Made by a program: the position numbers and the translations under genes
The notes under the pieces: model-generated
The model's database searches: none
What the model was told of the DNA's origin: nothing
Seen by the model: only the letters and a program-made list of their open reading frames with translations
Part shown: positions 55,401 through 64,000 of the stretch, piece after piece
Layout: each line of letters opens with the position of its first letter
Numbering within the stretch: position 1 is the first letter of the stretch
Assembly (NCBI GenBank): GCA_019055375.1
Contig: JAHQIW010000217.1
Location: 27,806 to 91,805 of the forward strand
DNA from: Parelaphostrongylus tenuis
Taxonomy: Eukaryota; Nematoda; Chromadorea; Rhabditida; Metastrongylidae
Length of the DNA: 64,000 nt
Direction of reading: 5' to 3'

Positions 55401-58400
55401 ATATGAGATTCAGGCATAGAGAGCGAATCTCGATGATTGCTGCTCCGCGCGTAGTGGCTAGAGGTTGTACCCAAATTTGCTCGAGATGAGCGCTGATTCC
55501 CTGTGCCTTAGATGAAGAGAATCGCGCACACTGGTAGTGCCACCTTCATTATCACAAGCTTGCCCCGCCTCTCAAGAGGGACTCGAGCTTCTCAAGCCCT
55601 ACTAGCACATCCTAGCGTTCATGAGGGAGGGACCGTTCGGAGTATGCTGCCTCAAAATAGGTAATGGCATACTAGCACCACGAGGAAGCGCTCTCCTGAC
55701 TCGATAGTTAGCGATAGGCCGCAGGGTTTCCTTTAATAGGCAGTGGCTTGATACAGTCTCGTCTTTCATCTCACAAGCGACTGATCGATAGCGGAGGATG
55801 TTCAGCGGCTGCACCACCTGTGGAGGCCCTAGAGGAAAGCCCGAGGGTCCCCGAACTCCTTTCGACGGAGAATGCGGCTCCATGCCTCTGACACTCCCGC
55901 CGGAAGTGCATCTGAGAAGCTAGCATAAAGGCGCAGATAGCTGTCATTCACTGCATTCAAAATTGACGACGTGAGCCTGAATCTCTTGATATGACTTAGA
56001 CAGGGATATTGACCCAGATAATGCCCATGTGGCATACTGGAAAGTGACCCCCATGGAGGTCTCCCCGACTACCCTCGAGATGAGCAAGCGTCGCCTTTTG
56101 CGATCCCTGCTCCAAGGGACTCGAATTGATCGAACGCCTGAACTCCTGAGTGTCCCCTCGTAACTCGAGCTATGGGATATCGTCCTGAACTTCGTATCCT
56201 GATACTTAAACACTACGAGTAGATTGACTCCATTGATAAAAGGGCCCAGCCTCCCAAGCAAGATGTATCTCCGAATGTCGATTTGAATGTTATCCAGGTC
56301 CGCCGCAATGGCAACTCGAGAAAAAACAATTCACTGAGTATTCATCCTGCAGTCAAGCAATGAGATGAGGCTGACGATTCCCTACTTGCCACTGCATGAG
56401 CTAGCTAATCTGTACGTCAATTTCGTCGTTAACATTCTCAGGACTTGTGGTTGATTAAAGTTGTGGGAGCCCCTCTTGATAACAGGGTCAGGAGCACTGA
56501 TGCTTCTTAGCGTCGTATGTGGATGGCTTCGAGACAGTACGGCAAGAAGGACACACGTGTGAGTCACAGAAGTAAACCATAACGGATCGCACAATTAGAG
56601 AGGGACACTTGAGAGTCACCACCAGCACTCGCGAAAAAAAAGAGTCTCTCATATTGGGCAGCCATGCAAATCAAGCACTAGGAGAGGGTGACCCGAAGTC
56701 AGCAACGTTGTTAAACGGTTATAAGTCCCCTGCATTGAATCCAGAAAGCCATCCCCATGTGAATCTCCATCAAACACGACCTGCAGGCGTGACTCCCTGG
56801 GTAGGCAACGATCAGAGGGCTTCCAGAGTTGGCCCAGAGAACAACGGAGCCGTAAGAGTCATAGATGCAAGAACGTGTGCACGCGAAGTTCAGCAGATAG
56901 CGAAACTCGAGGACTGCTCAGCTGCTACCCCAAATTGCCTCGAGCATGAGCGCTGAGATTCCGGTGTCCGGCTCCCTAGACTCAAAGACGCTATAGAATA
57001 GTGCCACCTTCTTACACAAAGCTCCTCACTCGTTACAACGACCGGAATGCTGCTTTAAATTTCGCTGTACAGCAGCAACGTGGTAGTGTTTCCTGCAAAT
57101 GAAGGCAAAATAGCAGTCTGCGACTCTGAGAGGATTGCTGTTGCCTCAAGTGTGTGCATTATGACATGTACACGGATGAGTAAGCACCTGACTCCGTAAC
57201 AGGTATTTAGGAGTTCCGGGTTCTTCACTTTGTGCGACATCGGTGAGCTGTGAATACCCGTCTAGTTGCTTCTCATACACACAAGAGTATCGTTGATTAG
57301 GATCGCTCCGACGTCGCCACCTGTGGGACGGAAACCTATAGAGAACAGTGACGCCTCACTGTTGTCCCACTGAATAGCTGGTTCGACGATGCTGTTCACA
57401 TGCCTCTGACACCCTGCAGTAGGCACGGCAGAGCTCACGTTCGCTTCAAAATTGGACGGAGCCTGATACTCTTGTATGAACGAGTGACAGCGTATACCCA
57501 GTGTATCCTAGTGGCTAATGCGATGAAAGGGACATGGGTCTCACGACGACCGAAACGCTCGAAAGTTTAAGGTCCCTTTTGCCCTGCAAAGCCTGTCGAA
57601 GAGACTCATAGTATGAGGTGTCCCCTCGGACTACTCGACAGGAAATCCTGACTGGCGTTGAACATCATACACAGTGAGGGTTGAAGGGCCATCCCAGCGG
57701 ATAAGCGAGAATGATATCCTGCCAGGTCCCCGCCGACAACAATCGAGAGCCAGAAACAATGTGAGAACTTCCCCATCCAAGCGAGATGAGGCCCCGTACG
57801 ATTCCCTTGTCACAGCACGCCGCAGAGCAATCCGTCTCTCGCTGTGTAAATGTGTGGGGAGAGTTCCTGAGTCCGTCGTGAAGCCCGCCTGATTTGTAAA
57901 CATGTCAGGAGCGATGCGACTGCTTGATGAGATGTCGAGAGGGACAGGTATGTGCCGCAAAAAGAACATCTGTCAACACGAATAGAGAGGGACCCTGAGG
58001 TACACCAGCAATCGCGACAGGAGATCCATGGGCCCCAAAACAACTCCGCGAGAAAAGTAAGGACGAGCCAGCTTCCCGCTGGTGCATTGACCCAGAGCCA
58101 TCCCCAGTTCCCCATCCAAACACGAACCTGAGGCTTGACTCCCTTTAGGCAAACTCCAGAGGTTCCCGGAGAAGCAATCGGGCCAAGTCTAGACGCATCA
58201 CGGTACCAAAGTTCACATCAGGAGCAATAACATCGAGATCTAGGGTTCCTATCGGTGTACCCACAATTGCCTCGAGGACAATGACAAGCTCGAATTCCAA
58301 ATTTGGCATTTAGAGCTCTAATGATCGTGTGATTGTGGCGCCCACCTTTCTCACAAAGCCCCTCGAATCTTGTTAGTATGAGTAGTCGGCTTCTCCTAGC

Positions 58401-61400
58401 AGCAATAGCAGATTCGATTTTTATGAGGACGCCAGGGTGGGCAATTCCCCTTGCAGATATTCGTCGATCAGTCACCTCAATGGGCATATACACCGATGAG
58501 CCTGACTCGAAAAGGAGGAAGATTTCGCTTTGGGCCGGGTTCCTGTGCAGATGGCCCGACTTGAAATACAGTCTCAGTCTTTCGATCTACAGGTGCAGGG
58601 TATGTCTGCGCACGCAACTGTGGCCAGTCGACTCTACAGATTGCTTGAGATAAGCCCTATGAGTCCCCGGATCTCCTTTCGACAGGTAATGGCTTATTTT
58701 CTCGCATGCCCTCCGCGACCATCCTCGAGATCGGCACGCAGAGCTCAGTCTGCTTCACAAGATTTGGACTTTCGGAGCCTGACTCCTTTGAAAAACTTGA
58801 CAGGGGGACTTAACGCAATGCCCAGAAGTGTCCACTGTGGGGCTACTGGGAACGGGACCGTTCATGGGGTCTCCCGGTGATACAGCGACCAAGAGAGAAT
58901 AGTGTCCGCTTTTGCCCTGCCAAGTCTAAAATAGCAGGCTTCCTGAAAGGTTGTCCCTGCGAAACTCAGAAGGAGCTCATGACGTTTTCCCCGGTTTGAA
59001 CAAAGCATAAAGGATCGAGGGTTTTTCCATGTAATTGAATAGGTGCACATCCCCGAACTCGCCGCTAACGAATCTTCAGTCACAATCGCGTGGATTGAAC
59101 TGTTTCACCCTCAGTTCCCGCCGCAAGCTACCTGATGATACGGAGACAGAAAAACGTTAGAAATAGAAGATCTGTTCCCCTCCTCCAAGCGATGTCAGAT
59201 TAAGCAAATAGCAACTAGTCCGGAGTTCCCCTGCACTGCATTGCAGAGCAATTCCTCACCGCTATACTGCGTGAAATGAAGTGAGCCCCCCTGAAATCAT
59301 GTCCGGAGCTGCGTCGTACTTCTTGATGGATGTCGGACAGTGCCTGACAATAAATTACGGCATCTGTCACACGTTGTACGGAGAGGAACCCTTGAAATCG
59401 AGGCACACCAGCCTTAATATACTCTGCAGAGTGAAGGAGTTCCATGGCGCCCCAACGATCAATCGAGATGAGGCCGCTTCCCCTGCATTGACTCCAGAGC
59501 CATCCCCGTTCGACCGAATCATAACGTATTTCGCACGTTTGAGGCTTGACTCCTTTAGGCAACTCCACCGAGGTTCACGACCCTAGCTTATTTTTACTTT
59601 TGGATTAGGCGTGAGAACATACGTTGGCCAAGTCTAGGAGAGTACCTAAGGTGCAGCGAGTAGCACTCGCTCCAGGAAATCCTGCGTTCCCAGATCGATA
59701 CCCAAATATGGCCACCTCGAGATTATCAGCCAGCTGATTTGACCCTGCTCCTATGAGCTCATAGACGGTAGGTCGCCTACCTTGCATGAGCAAGCCCCTG
59801 TCGTTTCGCAACATGAGGACGTGTCGTCGCGTCAGCTAATAGGTAATAGTCCTGAATGAAGTGGAGGTGACCCAATGAGATGCTGCGGCCTCGTAGATGG
59901 GCATAATTATCACCCAGAGAAGCCCTCGAGTACGACATAAGTGCATGAAAACTCTGGTGTATGACTCGGTTTATCCGTGACGAAAGAATGCAAGTGGTTG
60001 TAATACGAGTCTACAGTCATTCATCTCACAAGGTGAAGGGAATGTCGATGCATCCACCTGTGGAGACTATCTCTCTGCACCGATGAAAAGACCGTTAGGT
60101 CCCGACTGCGCTTTCGACGGAATGCCTCCACAGTGGCCTTAGACACGTCTTCTCCGGTCAATAGTAGAGGCACGCAGAGCTCAAGCGCCACGTGCTTACT
60201 ATATTTGAATTGGAACGGGAGCTGATAGCATGGGCGCCTTTTGATACTATTGACTAGACGAACATCCCACAGGGTATCCCGTTGGCTACTGGATAGAGGG
60301 GCAAGTACCCTGGGTTCTCTCACTGCATCACCTCGTGATGAAGCGATCCTCGTATAGTATGCCCTGCCAAAGCCTCGAAGAGTGAGACGCGACTCCTAGA
60401 GAGTTGCAGTCCTCCTCGTAAACTCGACAGTATCGCTGCCTTAGTTAACAAACACTGGCGACGGTTGAATGATTAGACATGCCATCCCCGCCGTAAAGTG
60501 CGACGGACAGAATGTAACACCAGCAAAGCGATGCCCCGTTACAGCACTAACTGAAAAAACGAGAGAAAAAACGATTGAAGAACTTCCGCCCTGCCCGTAT
60601 AGCTGATAATGAAGTCCCTTGCATTCCTAACCTTGCACATGCTATGCATCGTTAGCCATATCCTTGAAGCCCACGATGTACAGTCAGTGATGAGCCGGAA
60701 TTTTTCCGCTTGGATGGATGTGATGATACCCCATTTCATCGTATGATTCGCGAGCGAAAAACCCACCTCGTCACAAGTAGGTGATGAGGGACCTAATAGA
60801 GGTCCACTACCAGCATTCGCCGGATAGGATGATCCCATCGGGCCCCACTATCTAACTCTTGTATGATGAAGGCCCACGCTTCGTCCCTGCATGACTCCAG
60901 AGCCATACTCCCTCTGCATTCAATTCCCCATCAAACACGACTACTGAGAGGCTTTGAACTCCCTTAGCAACTCCATCTCCGAGAGGTTCCCCGAGGCAAA
61001 GTGACGTTGTTTTCAAATGTTTTTTTTTTATGCGTTGCGGACAGTGAAAACAAAATTTTCGTTTCACTCAGGCTTTTCTGAGACGCAACGGGCCAAGTCT
61101 AGAGGGGTTTCCAGTACCAAGGTTCAAGACAGTAGATTCGGGGGAAAGGGCAATCGAGGAGCACAAATCCTGCTCCCTCCGCTACCCCAAATGATGCCTG
61201 CACGGTGTTCAATGAGAGATGAGTCCCTGGTGCTTGTATGACTCTAAGGTGGCCTTTCAGAGAGGTATCCACCTTTCCACAAGCCTCCAGAATGCGTGAG
61301 TGATAGCTTGAGTCTCGAGCAATACGCGTAAGAATGAAGAGATGGGGAGGACCCATTGAGGATTGCGTCGCCACTCACGAATCACGGGCATATAGTCTTA

Positions 61401-61470
61401 CCCGACTGATCCGAGCCGCTGACCGAATGCGGACGGCCGTAGGTATCCGGTGCGAGTCGGTCCTTTGAAT
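46430..61470. repeat. Satellite units with many short insertions (low-quality consensus)
   Basis: Nine units here measure 1.3-1.7 kb against 1.0 kb for the clean ones. Aligned by eye, the extra length is scattered insertions of one to about ten bases, with the satellite words otherwise kept in order. Such insertion-only inflation is not how satellites diverge and points to unpolished long-read or mixed consensus. All open frames here are meaningless. Confidence 0.8.
47425..47500 (-). repeat. Fragment of nematode repeat R inside the satellite array
   Basis: GGGGCTGTAGCCAGAAATCT, CAGCTTTTGAGTGGTTACTA and ACGCTTTTACGAAAAGTTC match the reverse complement of repeat R in the presumed ragC intron (for example about 37,090-37,140, CAAATTTCTGGCTACGGCGC). 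The satellite word order is interrupted here. Confidence 0.6.
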
Positions 61471-62495
61471 ACAGTCTAGTCTTTCATATCACAAGGTGAA
61501 GGGATGTCTGCACCACCTGTGGAGTCCCTAGAGAAAGCCCTAGGTCCCCGACTCCTTTCGACGGAATGCCTCACATGCCTCTGACACCTCGAGAGGCACG
61601 CAGAGCTCACTGCTTCAAAATTGGACGGAGCCTGACTCCTCTTGAACATTGACAGGAATCCCAGTATCCCTGTGGCTACTGGAAAGGGACCCTGGGTCTC
61701 CCGACTCACCTCGAGAAGCGGTCCCTTTTGCCCTGCCAAGCCTCGAAGAGACTCCTGAGGTGTCCCTCGTAACTCGACAGGATCCTGACTTCGTTGAACA
61801 AACACGAGGGTTTGAAGGGCCATCCCCGCCGTAAGTCGGAGAATGTACCCCAGGTCCCCGCCGCAACTCGAGAAAAACCATGGACTTTTCCCCCTCCAAG
61901 CGAGAGATGAGGCCCGATTCCCCTGCACTGCATGCAGAGCAATTCCGTGAGCCCCCTGAAACATGTCAGGAGCCTCGACTTGCTTTATGGATGGATGTCG
62001 AGACAGTCGCAAAAAACACTGTCACAAGTAGAGATGAGGGACGCTAGAGGCACCCTGAGTACACCAGCATCGCGAAGGAGCTCCATGGGCCCCAAATCAA
62101 CATCGAGATGAGGCCCGCTTCCCCTGCATTGACTCCAGAGCCATCCCGTTCCCTCAAACAATCCCAACACGCCTGAGGCTTGACTCCCTTTAGGCAACTC
62201 CAGAGGTTCCCCCGAGAACAACGGGCCAAGTCTAGAGGAGTACCAAGTTCAGCAGAGCAACTCGAGGACTGCTCCGTGTTACCCAAATTGCCTCGAGATG
62301 AGAGTGATTCCCTGGCTTAGACTCTAAGACGTTCGTAGGCCACCTTATCCACAAGCCCCGCTCAAGAGGACGGGCTTCTCTCAGCAATAGGTATGAGGGG
62401 AGGGACCCTGAAGATTGCTGCCTCAATGGCCTATTACACCACCGAGAATGCCCTGACTCGAAAGGAGGCCGGGTTTCCTTGCAGTGGCTCTGAAT
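61471..62495. repeat. Clean satellite unit 1 (1,025 bp)
   Basis: Runs from one AGTCTAGTCTTTCAT anchor to the next. It contains a few single-base insertions relative to the next unit, so the true monomer is probably near 1.0 kb or slightly less, about 32 subrepeats of 31 bp. Confidence 0.9.
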
Positions 62496-63499
62496 ACAGT
62501 CTAGTCTTTTCATCTCACAAGGTGAAGGGATGTCTGACACCACCTGTGGAGTCCCTAGAGAAAGCCCTAGGTCCCCGGACTCCTTTCGACGGAATGCCTC
62601 ACATGCCTCTGACCACCCCGAGAGGGCACGCAGGAGCTCACTGCTTCAAAATTTAGACGGAGCCTGACTCCTCTTGAACACTTGACAGGAATCCCAGTAT
62701 CCCTGTGGCTACTGGAACAGGGACCCTGGGTCTCCCGACTCACCTCGAGAAGCGTCCCTTTTGCCCTGCCAAGCCTCGAAGAGGACTCCTGAGGTGTCCC
62801 TCGAACTCGACAGGAGTCCTGACTTCGTTGAACAAACACGAGGGTTGAAGGGCCATCCCCGCCGTAAGTCGAGAATGTACCCCAGGTCCCCGCCGCAACT
62901 CGAGAAAAACCATGAGACTTCCCCCTCCAAGCGAGATGAGGCCCGATTCCCCTGCACTGCATGCAGAGCAATTCCGTGAGCCCCCTGAAACATGTCAGGA
63001 GCCTCGACTTGCTTGATGGATGTCGAGACAGTCCGCAAAAAACACTGTCACAAGTAGAGAGGGACCCTGAGGTCACACCAGCATCGCGAAGGAGCTCCAT
63101 GGGCCCCAAAATCAACTCGAGATGAGGCCCGCTTCCCCTGCATTGACTCCAGAGCCATCCCCCCGTTCCCCATCAAACCACTGACCTGAGGCTGACTCCC
63201 CTTAGGCAACTCCAGAGGTTCCCGAGAGCACGAAACAACGGGCCAAGTCTAGAGGAGTACCAAGTTCAGCAGAGCAACTCGAGGACTGCTCCGTGTACCC
63301 CAAATTGCCTCGAGATGAGAGCTGATTCCCTGGCTTAGACTCAAGACGTAGGCCACCTTTCCACAAGCCCCTCAAGAGGAGGCTTCTCTCAGCAATAGGT
63401 ATGAGGGAGGGACCCTGAGATTGCCTGCCTCAATGGGCATATACACCGAGAAGCCCTGACTCGAAAGGAGGCCGGCGGTTTCCTTGCAGTGGCTTGAAT
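62496..63499. repeat. Clean satellite unit 2 (1,004 bp)
   Basis: The most regular unit, nearly identical to unit 1 along its whole length. Best copy to use as the monomer when searching databases. Confidence 0.9.
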
Positions 63500-64000
63500 A
63501 CAGTCTAGTCTTTCATCTCACAAGGTGAAGGGATGTCTGCACCACCTGTGGAGTCCCTAGAGAAAGACCCTAGGTCCCCGACTCCTTTCGACGGAATGCC
63601 TACATGCCTGACAACCTCGAGAGGCACGCCAGAGCTCACTGCTTCAAAATTTGACGGAGCCTGAGCTCCTCTTGAACATTAGACAGGAATCCCAGGTATC
63701 CCTTGTGGCTACTGGGAAAGGGACCCTGGGTTCTCCCGATCTCACTCTTTTAATGTAGAATGCGTCTAGCTATTGCAAGAGCGCTACAAGTCCGAAAGAG
63801 CCGATCGAAGAACTTTTTTCTGTGAACGATGGCGACAGTTGCTACGCCGTGACCAGCTCGCCTAGGATCTCATTTCCGACGCTACGGTGTTGACAATAAA
63901 GATGGGAGGGTTGAAGGGCATCTTCTGTCTTTCGAGTTTGCGTTGAAAACACGTTCAGCTGGAAATAAAGAACTGGGACACTCCATGGTCCCCGGACCGT
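63500..64000. repeat. Partial satellite unit, clean then noisy
   Basis: Follows the clean consensus to about 63,745. It then changes abruptly into sequence in which only short satellite words remain (GGGAGGGTTGAAGGGCATC near 63,902). The window ends inside this unit. Confidence 0.75.

Larger units (their letters stand above)
46430..64000. repeat. Tandem satellite array, 31-bp subrepeats, ruminant satellite I-like
   Basis: The anchor AGTCTAGTCTTTCATCTCAC or its diverged form starts units at about 47,938, 49,656, 51,172, 52,741, 54,062, 55,755, 57,250, 58,568, 60,007, 61,471, 62,496 and 63,500, with partial units at both ends. Inside a clean unit, CTCGAG-like words recur every 31 bp: five consecutive spacings of exactly 31 can be counted from CTCGAGAAGCG (62,743) to CTCGAGAAAAA (62,899). 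A 31-bp prototype with this hexamer is the known architecture of bovid and cervid satellite I (bovine 1.715 satellite and relatives). The region is GC-richer than the rest of the window. I recognise the family from its architecture and wording, not from an alignment. Confidence 0.85.

Noticed and set aside
62567..63115. Long - strand open frame (182 codons) in the clean satellite, with similar frames at 61,476-62,012 and elsewhere
   Set aside because: Periodic GC-rich satellite gives long stop-free stretches in several frames. Frames shift between units, and nothing beyond the 31-bp repeat explains the product.
46430..64000. CRISPR array or ribosomal repeat
   Set aside because: Repeats are contiguous 31-bp subrepeats without unique spacers, in a eukaryotic context, and nothing resembles rRNA.

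Overview
The window looks like nuclear DNA of a nematode, most likely a clade V (strongylid-type) worm, joined at about 46.4 kb to an array of satellite DNA that looks like it comes from a ruminant. Nematode signs are AT-rich DNA, sparse small exons split by long repeat-filled introns, TTTCAG-type splice acceptors a few bases upstream of start codons (as used by trans-spliced leaders), and many decayed nematode-type mobile elements (mariner and maT-like transposases, an RTE-type LINE, a Penelope-like GIY-YIG element, tRNA-headed SINEs). There is no bacterial-style gene organisation, and most open frames are chance frames or pieces of transposons.

Genes. The only protein gene I can name is a RagC/D-type GTPase (ragC) on the + strand: three exons at 35,441-36,056 splice in frame and encode the N-terminus through the G1 and G3 regions. 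The rest of the gene is not visible in the 10 kb before the satellite. A second + strand gene is suggested by a signal-peptide exon with acidic Ser-Gly sites (6,092-6,248) and a transmembrane exon (8,879-9,047); a syndecan-like or other type I membrane proteoglycan fits but is not proven. Two more candidate exons lie on the - strand (262-412 and about 23,317-23,453).

Mobile DNA fills most of 1-46 kb. There are four decayed mariner-type transposase copies plus one likely remnant, two fold-back elements carrying a mariner transposase start, a Penelope-like element (26.5-27.5 kb) followed directly by an RTE-type LINE (27.6-29.3 kb), eight copies of one tRNA-derived SINE family and four of another. 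An array of about 0.75-kb repeats lies downstream of the ragC exons (36.5-39.5 kb). The most interesting small elements carry hammerhead ribozymes. One, with perfect core and stems, sits in a 199-bp insertion with a 12-nt target duplication, and a neighbouring duplicate copy of the locus lacks the insertion. A second, unrelated perfect hammerhead lies at 46,157-46,204 (-). Decayed relatives of both are present. They fit the Penelope/retrozyme type of hammerhead.

46.4-64 kb is a tandem array built from 31-bp subrepeats phased on TCGAG. Two units are clean and about 1.0 kb long (61,471-63,499). The others are stretched to 1.3-1.7 kb by short insertions, and one contains a piece of the nematode dispersed repeat. 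The 31-bp architecture is that of ruminant (bovid/cervid) satellite I, and a unit near 1 kb best fits deer. The simplest reading is a chimeric, poorly polished assembly of parasite DNA and host satellite, so everything beyond 46.4 kb should not be read as worm genes.
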